Source of the DNA: Euglena gracilis
Lineage: Eukaryota; Euglenida; Euglenophyceae; Euglenales
NCBI GenBank assembly: GCA_039621445.1
Contig: CP154954.1
Location: forward strand, 52,675,357 to 52,739,356
Reading direction: 5' to 3'
DNA: 64,000 bases
Below the pieces are notes generated by a model that saw nothing but the letters and a program-made list of their open reading frames with translations, searched no databases and had not been told where the DNA came from. Below are positions 13,001 to 27,400 of this stretch, one piece after another. Every line of letters starts with the position of its first letter. Position 1 is the first letter of the stretch. The position numbers were made by a program, and so were the translations under genes.

Positions 13001-16000
13001 GTCCCCCGGATGAGAGGCGACGCCCTGGTCCTTGCGCGGCAGCCGGTTGTGGGGGCGCCGCCCCGAGTGGGGCGGCTCGTCATCCCCGCACTTCACGGCC
13101 TGCAGCTGGGCCAGCAGCTGGTCCGGGATGAACGGCTGGGGGAGGGGCCGGCCGGGGGTGGGAGGCAACCCGCTGGCAGGAGGGCTCGCCCCCCTTCACC
13201 CTGCGAGCCACCCGGGAAATGGACGTCCCTGAAGAAGTTGTCCGCAACCCCCGGGGCATGGGGCCCCGGTGCTGTCCGACCTGTCGGGTGATGACAGAAC
13301 AACGTGTGGGTTGGCTCAGAAGGTAACGCAGGAGAAAGACGGGACATGGAAACCTGGCACTGTAGGATTAAAAAAAAATGCAAAAAAATGCTAGCTGCAT
13401 GTGGATTCCATTTGTGCCCCAGAGGAAACAAACTTCTGCTGCAGGGGATTATGCCTCCTCCAACAAAAAAAACCTGCGATGAAAGAATTCATCGCAGAGT
13501 TGGTCGGTTATGCAGCATTATGTTTCAAATTGTTCGTGACCCACTGGGTATGTTTGGCTTTTTTTTTCTTCTTCAAACGCAGTCCCTGAAACATTCATGG
13601 TCTTTTGGGGAAATGAATTTTTCCAAAAAAAAGTTTGTGGCTCTTAGCGCTTAACAATGTTTTACACCCCTGAAGCACAATTTATTGACCACGAGCTGGG
13701 GTCGTGAGCATACTTTAAACTGGGCAGCCCGAGGAGTTTATATTTCTAAATTCCAAACGGTGCTCGATTGTTTTTGCATCAACTTGCGCGATTTGCTCCC
13801 TCGTCTATCTCGGAAGTTTGACATTTGTTTGCAAGATGTAAAAATTCCTCTTTCATTCTCTCATAATATGTCACACATACTGTGCCACGCAGTGTGCGAT
13901 CAAAATTTCAAAAAAATGTAATTTGCATGAAATTGCTAGTTATATTTTTTAAAACTTTGATCGCCCACGGGCCAGTGGCCCGGCGTGAACCCTGCCTGAC
14001 CTCCACCAGCATGTTGACGATGCGCAGGAAGGCCAGCTGGATCTTGCTGGGCTTGGCCAGGGTGGACAGCCACGACACCGCCTCCAAGTCAAGGCAGGCG
14101 ATGGCCTCCGCGCAGTCCTCGGCCACCTGCACGTCGGAGAACTTTTTGCGCAGGGCACGCATGTCTGCCACAGAACCCCAGGGATCGAGGGGGTCGGGCG
14201 GGTGGCACAGAGGTAGAATGGAAATGAAGCCTCAAAACGAGTTGGAAAAGAAATGGGATGGTGGAGCCCCGGAAAACCAAGACACAGAAAGCTGTCGAGT
14301 GGGTGGCACATTTCATGGGCGACGAAACCTCCAAGGAAACCACAATGTTCCAAAGTCATTTGAACTGGAGCATGTTCTCCGTGTCTGTGTGTGTCCATGG
14401 GTGTATGTGTGTGTCTACACAGAGTCAAATGTGCAGCTTACAGTGGAGGTGTCAACAACAATGCTGTGACTTCTGCGGGGGGGGAAGCCAGGTAAAACCA
14501 GCAGGGATGTTTTCAAGAGGGGGGTCCAGGGAGCCACTTTTTGGGTGTCAATTTTGGGTGTCAAACCCCCGCGAGGGGCCCACAAACAAAGGTTTTTTAT
14601 TTAGGACCTTGTGGGTCCAGACCCACCCAACCACCCCCTGGGGCCGCCCGGGGGGGGGGCGGGAGGGGGCTCGGGGGACTCACTTTGGGTGGTCATTTTT
14701 GAGGTCCAAAAATGTTTTTGGCGCTTTGCGCCAAAAATAGAAGAAAACTCCGCCTCTGGCAGGGTACCCACTCTGCCCCCCCGGGGGGGGGGGTGCTCAG
14801 CCGGGGCTTACCCACCCACCCCTCCTCCCCCCGGGTCACAAAACTTAAAAAAATCTCTGGCGGACCCCCTTACCCCCCACGGTCCAAAGCTAAAAAAATA
14901 CCTGGTTCTCAGGCTACCACAAAGGTGGGAACAAGGAATATTTCCGCAACATTCAGCATGGCCAGGGGGGGGAAGGACGGAAACAAAGCTTTGTCCGCAC
15001 TTTCACGTCAAGTACCGAACTTGGAGTCCTGGCATCGGGTGGACTTCCAGGCGAAGAACCCAACGAGAATGGCGATGAAACAGAAGGCACCGACGCATGC
15101 GCCGGCAACGATGGGCACGATATCTGTCGGCGAGCAGGGAAGCCAATGGCAGAGCTCTTTGCCCAACCTGGACTGCAAACCAGAATATGGGCAGGCTCTC
15201 ACTGCTGCACTTCCAGAGAGAAGACATCCAATCCATGCCCTCCATCCTTCCTCTGCAATCCACTGATGCATTAGCACGCATAATAAACTCCCATCAAACA
15301 ATACCACTTTCGGGCCTGAGACTTCAGGTGCACAAACATTACACCCTCTCTGCGAACTCCGAAATCAAACAAGGTGGAAACTAATGAGTTCCCTCTCAAA
15401 ACAGCACATTTTTGCAGATTATCGGTCACAACAAAATTGAGGACCCTACTAAATAGCGAAATCCCCCCAGACATATTTTTAATCACTAAAATTTGAGCCT
15501 CCCCTCAGGTCCTTGATTTTTGACAATTTTTGGGGTTAGAAAAAAACCCAAAATATTTTTTGACGGATTCCAAAGCGAAGAAAATGAAAATGCTCAAATA
15601 TGCTCAAAGAATGGTTCAATATATCGGATACATGGTTTGTAACAAGGAAGAATGGTAAAAGTCGGGCGGATGAACTTTTTGCCCAAATACGGAACCCCTC
15701 CGAGTACAGAACCCTCTGAGGCTCTTGAAAATATGCCTGAATACAGAACCAGGGGTTCCAGGAGGGGGTGATAGGTGGCTGGCAAGGCCTTCCCTGGCTG
15801 AATCGGTGGACGTGTTTGTAGCTGGGGTGGCGCAGGACAGGGTGGATAGAGCCGGGCTCACGTGCCTGCACTAACAATGTGTACAGGGCAAAAGAAGGCA
15901 CGGACGGTGGCAGAACAGGAAGACCTGCTGGGGGTTGTCAACTCACCCGCCACCAAGCTTTAGCTCCAAAAATCGGCACTTGTGCAAAAAAAAATGAGAA

Positions 16001-19000
16001 CAGTTGTTGGGGTCCAACCCCAGCCCCTGGACCACCATGATAGCGGAGGCAGGGGGATGGTCGACGCCTCATTGACTCATCATCGTCAACACCCTTGTGG
16101 TTTCAAAAAGGATAATCTTTGTACAAAAAATTTGTGAACGATGCAAAGGAACTTGTGCATGGTTTCCTTCAAAAACAGAGCTGATATTTCTGGTCGAAAT
16201 TTCGCAACACACAACAGCGGTGGCCCTTCAAGGTACTACCACCAAATTCTGCGACTTGACCGGCGATACTCAGAGGGGTGGGGGTTTGAGAGTTTCCATG
16301 AGCGAAACGTTTCAATGCAAATGGACAGTTCCTTTGCCTTGGCGTTAACCAAGGGGTTGGCCAAACGATACGCGTAACTGCGGCAAAGACGCGAAAAGCG
16401 TGTTCGCTGCCCTCACCGCTGGCGAGATGGTGGCCAGCAGCGCCACGCCTTCGCCTTCCAGCGCGAGGGCCGTGCCATTGTCCTGAAGCATCCACGACAC
16501 AAACGCTACCGCCTCTTCGTCCACGGAGTCGGCGTCCCTGCATTCAGGGGTTTGGTGCAGGCCCCTGAGGCTGCATTCATCGGGCAATCAATATTGTTTT
16601 GCTGTTGTGGAAACTTCACAAAAAAACGGGCTCTGTCACGTATCTGAATTATTCTGCGGGAAAGCAACCTGGCTGCCCTTCGCCACCATGCGACATGCAG
16701 CATTTCCCAGGGGGTCTGGCCCGGACCACGAGGTACACGGTGTCCGCCAGAGGGTAGCAGCCCGCAGCTGAGGAGGCACTCAGGTCCAAGCCAGTGCCTG
16801 TGGGCCGCCGTCCTCACCATGCCAGGGCAGGGCTGTATGGGAAGGCCTGGTGGGAGGTGACCTCCACCCACCACCCATGGGGTTTCGAGGATTCCCATAC
16901 AGCCCTGTGCCAGGGGGTGTTATTGGGGTCCAAGGCGGTCCTTACGCAAAAACAACAACCATTCCAGCACATTCAATGACAAATCCACAGGAAAAAATCG
17001 GCACATTGTCAAAAGCAGGTTGACGTTGGGGAATTCTGGCATCCTCAAACCATTGGCATCCTCTCACATATTAAAATTTTTTCGACTTTCAATTTTTGAT
17101 TTCGTTCAAATGAAGCACAGACCGGCCGTTGACAGGCTCTTGGGTACATAGCTGGGGATTCTTATCTGTAGTTATCCGTAGTTACCCGAAGATATCCGCA
17201 GTTATCCGTAGTTGCAAAAAGGCCTGTACTGACTGGGAATAAGAAACGGCTGCAAACAATGGGAACAGACAGATTGGTCATAATATCACCTCAAAAATAC
17301 CTGAAATGAGGAAAATGTCACAGAAAATGACAAAGGTGGCCAAAGGCAACAAAGAAGCAACCAGACGCAGCCAAAAGCAGCCAAAAGTGACCAAAAATGG
17401 TCAAAGTTGCCAAAACGGCCAGAAACAGCCAGAACTGGCAGAAGTTGGCCTAAAGTGACCAAAAGTGGCATAAAAGTGGCATAAAAGCAGCCAAAAGCGC
17501 TCAAAAAGCAGCCAAGGCAGCCAGAAGCAGCAAGAAACAGCCAGAACTGGACAGTACTGGCCTGAACTGGATAAACTTGGGCCTCAAGTGGCCAAAAAAG
17601 GCTAAAATGTCCGATAGTTACCAAAAATAGGTGAGCTTCATACATTCATGAGCTCATGAGTTCATCCTCACTGGTGGAAACTTTTGGCTTATCCACAGCA
17701 ATCCGCAATTATCCATATTTGAAGCCTTTGATTCGTCCGTAGTTATCGGTACTTATCCGTAGTTATCCGTTTCAGGATGAGCGCGAATCCCTGCCTAGGC
17801 CTGAGGCCGGTCCTCAATGGGCGGTCCTTTGTTAGAAAAAAACTGTCCTGTCCTGTCCTGTCCCTTAAAAATCGCCCTGGGACTCTCATGGGTTCATAGA
17901 AGTTATGGGGACTCTCTCCGGGAGAGCTCCCCATGACGGTTGGGTGCCACACCCCCTTTGGGGGGGGGGGCAATGGGCGGGGAACGGAGCGGAGGCGACG
18001 GGCGGGAGCCCAGGCGGTGGGGGAGGACGGGGTCGCCGCGGCGCAGGCCAGGACGGCCGCCGGGGTGGGGGCCACCGCGACGCCCGCTGACCGCTGCAGA
18101 CTGCGGGGGGGGGGGGGCGATTGCGGGGGCAAGAGGGAATGGCCATTGCCGTTGCCCTGGGGTGAACACCCCCGGCTGATGCGTGCCAACCATAGCACAC
18201 ATGCACAGGGGGCATTTTTAAAATAAAAAAAAAACAACGTGTTTTTTTTTGTTGAAAAAACACTAAAAAAACATCAAAAAAAAACAAAAGGGAAATTTCA
18301 TTGAAAAACTTGGTACGAAACACCCAAACCAAACTTTAAATCCTAATAAGTTCAAAAAATGCCAAAAATGGTCAAAAACATCTAAAAAATGCAAAAAATG
18401 CAATTTTATGACTTTTTTTCAGTTTTTTTTTTTGTGGAAGGAAGTTTTTGGCAGAAATGACCTAGAAGTTGCAAAAAATGATAGAAAATACGCATTCAAA
18501 AAAAAGTCGTTGCAAAACCTAGTGGGCAATTTTCTTTAAAAAAACATTGTTAGAAATTAAAAAAACAACAAAAAAACAACGTCAAAAAATCAGGCATGCC
18601 CGGGGTAGGGGTTACTTTTAAGACCGAGGAGGGGGGGGTTCCCCCATCCACCCACCCCTTTGGGGGGGGGGGGGGGGGGGGGGGGGCCCCACTCAATTTT
18701 CCCCGAAAATGGCCAAAAAAATCGCGAAAATGCGAAAAATAGCACCTTTTTCCAAAATTTTCTGCGCTTTTGGCGCTGAAAAGTATAATGCACCCCCCTC
18801 CGGGGGGACCCCCTCGGGGGGGGCTTGGCGGACCCACCCACCCTACCCCCCCCCCCGGGGGGTCCACAACTAAAAAAACCCCTGGGGGGGTCACACCTGG
18901 CGAAGCGGATGAGAGGGCTGAACGCCCCGGAGGACGTCGTGAGGGCGAGGGTGAAGGGGGTGCCGGCGACCACCGTCCGCAACTGGTCGTCGGAGCTGAG

Positions 19001-22000
19001 GCGCTGGGCCGCCTGCAGGGCCTTGCCCACGAAGTTCGGGGTGGACTTCTTCAGCGGCGGGAGGGCCCCCAACCCCCCCGACGGCGGTGCAGGGAAGGGG
19101 ATGGAGCCTCCGCTGGGACACCCTGGGGGTTGGAAATGGGGGTCGCACTACAAAGGCAGAAGGCAGGAGGAGGGATTGGCATCGGCAGCATTCAAGGAAC
19201 CTTCGGGGAAACTGCGTCGATTGTGCAAACCTTGATGAACACGTGGGAGGCTGTACCAGAATTTTTGGTGTTTTTGTCATCACTTTTTGTTTTCATTTTG
19301 AGGGGATGGGTCTAGGAGGTTTCGTGTCATTCCGACCACAAAAAAAAAACAGCAAAAAAACACGTAATTCACGGGACAGCCGTTTTTTGGCACCTGGCTC
19401 GTGTTCTGTCCAATCGTGTTGCCTCTTGCTCTCAACCCTTGTAACGCTCAAAATGGTTTTTGGTTGGTTTGCAAAAAAGCGCAAATCCACCCCAAAAAAG
19501 CCTAAGTGTGAGATGTGCAGCCAAAGTGCAAGGGGGGAGGGGTGCGTGGCGGGCTGGGGCCCCTCCAACAGGCTCTGCAAGCTGGCGGAACTGGAGGCCG
19601 GCGACGGATTTTCATCCCGAGTGTTGCGCCTCACACCCCGTCGTCTCTTGGTAGAGACCAAGAGTCATTTAAGACCAACTTGATGTCCATTAAAGGCTGA
19701 AGGTGGATGGAAAAGTGGTTCAGGAGGAGGGGTGGATGCCAGCCCGCGTGGGCCATCAAGCAGGACGATGCGTTGTGTGACGTTGTTGATGGGGTCCCCC
19801 GTCGAGTTCTGGATGCCATTGGGGTTGAGCGCCAGGAGGTCTGGATGGAGCCGGGGGCAGAGCGAGGGGAAAGGTCGGTGAGAACACCACACCATTCTTG
19901 ATGTTCATCACTGGCAGTTGCCATCCGTAAGGTGTAGTCAGATGATCTATCTCCTCAGTTATATTGATTCCCTAATTCCACTGTCTTCCGTGTCTTGTCT
20001 CCTCCTTCACACAATAAACCCCCTCCCTAATTGTGCTGTGGGGCTAATAGATCTGCGGGTCCAAATAGTGCTGCACCCCCTACCAGATGAAGTGAGCGTC
20101 CAATAGTGCTGCACCCCCCAAAAACATAGCAATGTGGAATGTGTAGAAGCTGGTGCAGCTAACTGCAGGCACCTTTTTGTAACCGGCGGGGGGGGGGGGT
20201 GCAGCACTATTTGGACCCTGCCATACTATTGGACGGGGTGCCGGCCTATCACCACAGGCACGCTTTTTTTTTCCTGCTCAATGTCTTACTGTGAGGTCAG
20301 CGAGGTGCACTTCGGTCGTCTATTCATTTCTGACGACTTCCGTGGGTTTTTAGGGTGGGAATTTGCCCCCTTTCCCCTCTCTGCGGGAGTCGGCCGTCCA
20401 ATAGTGCTGCAGCGCAATACTATTTGGGGGGGGTATGCAATCAATGTGGTCATAGATCTCGTATGCTCCCAGCGTATGCTTTCATGAATCTTCTTTATCT
20501 TTGTACAGACACAATGTACCCTTTAAGTCGTGTGTGCCACTCTCACCCATCTCTTCTTAGAACACAAATCAAACCACATCCATGTGTGTTTGAGCAGTTC
20601 CTCTGTGATTTCTTCATCAATGTCGGTACAATTATTGAATGCAAAAGACCAACATCGGTATTGATTACTCTTGTTTACCTATCATTGGCGGAAGTCTTAA
20701 ATTTACACACCTACGCCCACCAACCCATCTATCACACCAACACCTCCCCCACCGGGGAAACTCTCAACTGACAGATCGGCAACCACCAGGGATGCAGACA
20801 ACTCCGGACTCGGGCAGTTGGCCAGAACGACGACCCAAAAATTCCGCTGACATGGCTTTCTCTGGGGGGAGGGGGGCACCATGCCCTGCTCAGGTCTGGA
20901 TGTCGCCCTCCAGGATGCGGACCAGGGTGGGCACGTCCAGCACGAGGTCGTACTGGCTGACCACGACGAGGGCCACCCCCGCGAACAGCAGCGTCGCCGC
21001 CCCGCTGGCCGGCGCCAGGCCCGGCTGCCGCACCGCCACGAACTGGTTGGCCCCCAGCGCCGCGGCCACCGCGTCCGACGTGTTGAGCGCGGCGGACGTG
21101 TACCCGAACGGCGGCAGGGGCCACGGGTGGAGGTGGGTTGGGGGGGGGCAGCCCCAGAGCAGCGGAGGCACATCCCACTGGGCCCTGGGGGACAGTTGTG
21201 AGTCTTCGGTGGCGTACACGCCGGCCAGCTGTTGGAGAACGCTGGCAGGCGCCGCCAGCACGTGCAACAGCCGGAACGCACCCTGGCTTTCTGTTCGCAT
21301 TGTACGTTCACGTGAGACAGCATCGAAAGAGAAATCACTACTTCACCCCAACACATAACACGCGGGCTATTTGCTGGCATCGAAAATTGACTTGGTCATG
21401 GTCCATCGGGAGGTTGGTAAGGGGACAGTGGGCATACCTTTCACGAAGCGAACAAATTCGGTTGTTTGAAAAGACCGGCCCTTATGATCTTATTTCAATG
21501 TGCAACTTGAGAAAAACAGCGGAGGAGAAGCTTGCCCAACTGCCAAGGTACTGACAACGTTGTGCTATGCATGCAACTTCATTCCACATTTTCGCACAGA
21601 CACGGGCAAGAGAAGCTTTGGCAGAGATTAACGATGATGAGGAGCTGTGAAACGCTGTGATTTGACATCACCCCCCTTTAATAACCAATTACTAAACAAC
21701 CAATCAGCTTTGACCCTGAACCCAAATTGGTCGGTACATCACAAAATTGTTGGACTGGAAACAGGCTCCAATTCGTTTGCTGAGGGGGTTGGATAAAGAT
21801 TGTGAAAACCTTCATTTGCGCTCCTATAATCCTGTCATTTTGAGTGAAATACAGAAACATACAACATAATGGGCATGTCCCAGTGTCACGAACGTCACGT
21901 GTGACCCTGCCGGTCCCCTGCAGACGTGCCTGGCCATGGCTGAGACTTGCCTCCCCTGCAGCGGTCACCTGAAGGGTCTGCCCCTCCTGGAACACCAACG

Positions 22001-22240
22001 CCCCGCCGCACATCACATCGGAGACCAGCCGCTGCCTGGGCCCCACTGCTGGGTCACAAGTGCACCCACCCGCCCTCCTTTTCTGTTCCTTTGATGAGGT
22101 GTGGTGGTCCAGCTGTCCGGTGGTGTACCACACCCCCCCACTCCCTGCCCACACCGCACCCCACCAAACCGCAGCGCACTACACCACATCACACCACACC
22201 GCACTGCACCACACACAGCACCACACACAGCACACACACG

Positions 22241-22289
<49 letters not shown>

Positions 22290-22350
22290 CACAGCACAGC
22301 ACAGCACAGCACAGCACAGCACAGCACAGCACAGCACAGCACAGCACAGC

Positions 22351-22430
<80 letters not shown>

Positions 22431-24403
22431 GAACTCCCAGCAGCAAACAGCACAAAAAACTGCACATAGACTGGTCAGCTCTGTTCCAGAATTGGGTGGC
22501 ACAGATGCTGTTGAAGGCCCCGGCAAAAGAGCACCCCGCCCTCCCACAGCGCCCTCCTCTCCACTGCAGCGGTGAGGCCGCTGGACCACGAGGTCACGGA
22601 CCACCGCCGGGGGCTGCACTAGGTAGTGGGCCTCCGCGATGCTGCTGATCACCCGTCAGGGGGCAACCACAACCGTCCTCACGGAGACGAAAGGGAAAAG
22701 GGATTCCAGCCACAGCTTGGGACCCATGCGTCGCAGGGGGACAGTGTGAGAGTCAAGCAAACCGTTCATTTTCTGCAGCGGTTGTCAACAGCAATCACAG
22801 TGTGTGGCAGCAGGGAACGGGCAGGGTTCGAAGGGGAGCCGGGTGGGAACAGGGGACCCCCACCAACACCCTGGACGTCCTCCGAAACCCTCCAAAGCTT
22901 CTCCATTCTTACACAGCTTTTACATCACTGTTTGAAACAGGTGACGCGGAGACAAAACCAGGAAAACCTGCATAGCTTGGCCAGGAAAAAATATGCAACA
23001 AATGGCGTCAGGGTGTAGACCTGCGACGTCTTGGGAACTGGGAAAACACCCATCGTGCTCCATCTCTCTCTATATGTGCCTATTGCTGTGCATCAATGGG
23101 GAAAAGAAAGGCAAATATTGCTCCCCTGGGCACCTCCGCGGTCAGGAACCACTGCCAGAACGCAACGTTCTGCCGGACGATGTCGCAGGTGGCCCACGCC
23201 AATCAGATTTTTACCCTTTCGACAGCGAAGAGAACCACTCTTTAACCTGGTTCCAAAGAGCCCTGGCAGAAGCTCACCTGTAATGTGAGAGAAAAAAGTC
23301 CAGCAAACGAAACCCACCAAACCAAACCAGTCAACCCAACAGCACGGGGAAGGGGGTCAGACAAGGTCAAACAAATGTCTGACAAAGAGCGGATTGGCCC
23401 CAGCCCTCAGCGTGGCCTTCCGCAGTACAACATAGACGTACGACGCGATGGGCCAGCCGTTGACACCGCGGGCGTAATTGAGGTCCGCGGTGAGGTGGAG
23501 CAGTGCGACCTTTCGGCGGGGGGGGGGGGGATGCTGCCGCTCAGCCGCTAGGGAAATACCTGTGCTGGTCCATACCCCAAATGTGTGGTGGTTTGGCAAT
23601 GCCGTAATGCAAACGAAGGAATGAAAAAAAAACAATTCCCAGGAAAAGTGGTGGAGAAACAACGAGAAAGATGGGCAGGCAGGAGCCCGGCTTGTGCCAT
23701 GGAGCATTTGGAAAACACGGTGGAGCCCACAACCTGACAAGGACATTTCAATGGCACAAAAAGAAGATAAAATAGGTGAAACCATGCAAACCGTGCCCGC
23801 CTCTATCATCCTTCTCAATAACCACAAGGATATCTGATCCGGAAATTATGGAACAATTTGCATTGACCATCCACAATAGGAGAAGCAGACACGGTTTCCA
23901 AAAAGCCGCACTTGCGAGTTTCGTTGTCACCATTGTTCCCAAAATCCAATCCAGGGTATTGTACAGTGGACTGAGGAGGGATTGTTGCATGTCTGAACAA
24001 GCAATACTAATTAAATCTCAAAAATTTTGGTTCGAGGTTAAAAAATTTGCATATGATTTTCTCGGAGCCCCTCTGGAGTTAATTTTTTTGAAGTCTCAGG
24101 GAAATTTCACCTTCACTGTGAAAACTTTTTCATTCCACAACACAATTCACCGTTCAGCCTGGTGCATGATTTGAAAGATCATTCACAAAACCGAAAAAGC
24201 ATGAACACTTTTGTGGTTTAAAGAAAATAAAGCCAAAGGGGGGAAATGGAAAACAATATGTGTAAACTTGTGCTGTTGCCGGGGGAGGTATGAAATAGCT
24301 GGAAAAAAAAAAAAAAAAAAAACAAAAAAAAAAAAGAAAAAAAAAAAAAAAAAAAAAAAAAACAACAAAAAAAAAAAAAAAAAAAAAAACAAACAAAAAA
24401 AAG

Positions 24404-24446
<43 letters not shown>

Positions 24447-27400
24447 AAAAAAACCCCCCCCCCCCCCCCCCCCGACGCTTGGCCGGGGGAGGTATGAAAT
24501 TAGCTGGAAAAAAAAAGCACAGAGTAGCCGCCCCCCCCCAGTAATTGTCTGGCTGCAAATTGGCCAACACAAGAAGGGGGGGTTATTTGGGGAGTGGGAT
24601 ATTGAGCAGTAAAAAGGGGATGACAGTTTGGGTCAATGGAACATGAGCACGACTTTTGCTCAACTGTAAAATGAACTTCACACAGGGATTAACAAATCAA
24701 TACTTATCGCAAAATCTGGGAATTCATTCTTTTTTGTATGGCTGCCTCGTCAATTGCGCAAACGGGGAGTGGTGACCAAGCTTGTGCTTACCGACGGGGG
24801 GGAGGGGGGTGGGTGGGTGCTATAGGGTGCCTGCCCCTAGCAGGCACCCCCCCCCCCGGGGAGGGGGGTTGGGGGGGACCCCAGAAAATTTTCATTGAAA
24901 ATGGCCTTTTCCAGGCACCCAGCGCCTCCGGCGCCGGGGTGGGAGGGGGGTGCCTGCTATGGGCAGGCACCCCCAAAAATCCGACCTCCCCCCGGGGGTC
25001 GGGTGGGTGCTGTAGGGTGCCTGCCCCTAGCACCCCCCCCCCGTGGGGTAGGCACCCGACTAAGCAAAAGCCTGGTGGTGAAAAATTGGCTGGGGGGTCA
25101 GCCAGCAACCTTTCTGTATATACATATATGAATAATATATAAAATATGTATATATACGTATGTATGTATGTATGTATGTATGTATGTATGTATGTATGTA
25201 TGTATGTATGTATGTATGTATGTATGTATGTATGTATGTATGTATGTATGTATGTATGTATGTATGTATGTATGTATGTATGTATGTATGTATGTATGTA
25301 TGTATGTATGTATGTATGTACGTACGTACGTACGTACGTACGTACGTACGTACGTACGTACGTACGTATGTATGTATGTATGTATGTATGTATGTATGTA
25401 TGTATGTATAGGTATATATACATATACACATATGTATTGTATATATATATAGTATATATACATATTTCCATATATATATGTGTGTGTGTGTGTGTGTATA
25501 TATGTATATATATATGTTCATATATATGTGTGTATATATATATATATATATTTGCATATGTGGATATGGATAGATCTGGATTTATATACATACCATATAT
25601 ATACATATATGTATAAATATGGCAGCTGGATATATATCATATATATCTGCCTCAAGATTCTTAAGCCCCCGCCCCCCTCCCCCCTGGCCCCAAAGAATAT
25701 CCAGGGGGGGCATATGGCGGAAATTCGGGGTTATTATCTGGGATAGGGTTTGGGTTCAAAGTGGATTCCCGGCGGGTGCCTTCCGGAGAGAGTTCGGCCG
25801 AATATATAGCAACATATAATTTGGCTGAATATTTAGCAAGTGGTAGTCAGAGGGGGGAGGGGCTGTACAGTGATACCTGATACCCAGTTTCTGGGGAAAT
25901 TGTGGTTATGGATTGAGATAAGGTTAGGGTTCCGTCCGACCGGAATCTGGGAGGTTCCCCATTTTTAGGTATTTAGGGAGAAGTTCGGTCCCATCCCGTT
26001 GGGCAGAATTTAGGTCGAATTGGGGCGATTTGAAAGCAATGACGATGGGAGGGAGGGGGTATGGGGACTAAACTGGCACCGCACACCGCCGAGGAGGGCA
26101 ACGAACCCCTGGCCCAGCCCCATTTCCAGCACGGCAAACGTCGTCGTCTTCACAGACGCCTCCACTACCATGCCGGTGCCCTTCCAGATCAGGGCCCGGG
26201 GGACGTTGGCCTCCATCGCGTGCATCGGGGCCGAGGCCACCGCCGGGAAACGAGGCGGGGACCGTGTCCCCCGACGAACACCGCAGCGGGAGGGGGACTC
26301 GCCCCGGGGCAAAGACCATGGAAAGCGTTTCTGGGCACTGGCACGGACGGGAAAAAGAAGCCACACTGTCGCCCGGACCAAACGTTCACACGAGAGGTCG
26401 CCGACGCCCCGGATCAAACAGCCCCCGCCTCTGCGAGAAGGGGGCTGTTTGATCCGGCAGCAAACCCTGTGCGAACCAGTGCACAGCGGCGGCCTGCCCA
26501 GGGCGGCGTAGCTGATGGCCCACGGGGTCCGTAGCACGTAGCTGAGCATTGCCTCGTGCCCTTGCTTCTTGGTCACCCGTGGGGCCACCCCACCGCCCTC
26601 TGAGGAGGACGAAACACACCTTCGGCGGGTGCGTTGGAAGTCCGGTGGGCGGTGCCCTCCCAAACATGAGCCCTCAGCCCAAGGTGGCCAATGGTGGGAA
26701 AATGGTCGAAAACGGCGCGCAAATGATGAAAAACGCGCAAATGTTGTCAAATGTTGACTGTTGTGGCATCATTGGGCGAGCAAACTGAACAATTTCAGGC
26801 CAATTTTTTCGGCGGCCGGAAATTGGCCTGAAAATTTTCCGTTTGCTTGATGAAAAGCAGGGGCAAAGATGCTTGAAACATGGCCAAAAAAATGTGATAA
26901 AAAAGGGATAAATTTGCAAAACCCTACCCAAATAAAAATTCCCTATCCCTATCCAAATTAATTCCAAAACCCTATCCAAATTAAAAATTCTACCGAAAAA
27001 AATTCCATAATTCTTGCATACTTCTAGTTTTTTCTACCCTGTAGTTATACTGGGGGAAAGCTGAACTGCACTGCAGTATTGTTTCTTCAGGTTCTGTTTC
27101 TGCAGGGCTGCACGGGAAGGCCGGGTGGGACCTGGTGGGCCTGGTGGGGGGAGTCGACCACCCCCACCCAGTGGGTGGGGGAGTGTGGGTCAACCCCCCG
27201 CCCGTCCGCCATGGCACTGCACAAGGACAAAATCCTTCGGTGCCGAAGGGAAAAAATTCTTGACATAAAAATCGGCGCCGCAAGAAACACGGGGTCGTGG
27301 ATGTCGGACCCCCCCCCCCCCCCCCCCCCCGCCCACCCCCCACAGGGAATCCCCGCCCAGCCCTCTGCATGTGGTGTGCATGACCATCCGTGAAAAGGGG

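Noticed and set aside
17330-17600. Degenerate CCAAAAGTGGC/CCAGAACTGG-like repeats as a possible CRISPR array
   Set aside because: Units and spacing are irregular with no distinct spacers; a decayed minisatellite in a eukaryotic intron.
24154-24612. Poly-Phe and poly-Lys frames
   Set aside because: Translation of the A tract.
25060-25606. Long Met-Tyr-Val-Cys and Ile-His-Thr-Tyr repeat frames
   Set aside because: Products of the GTAT/GTAC array and open in several frames at once.
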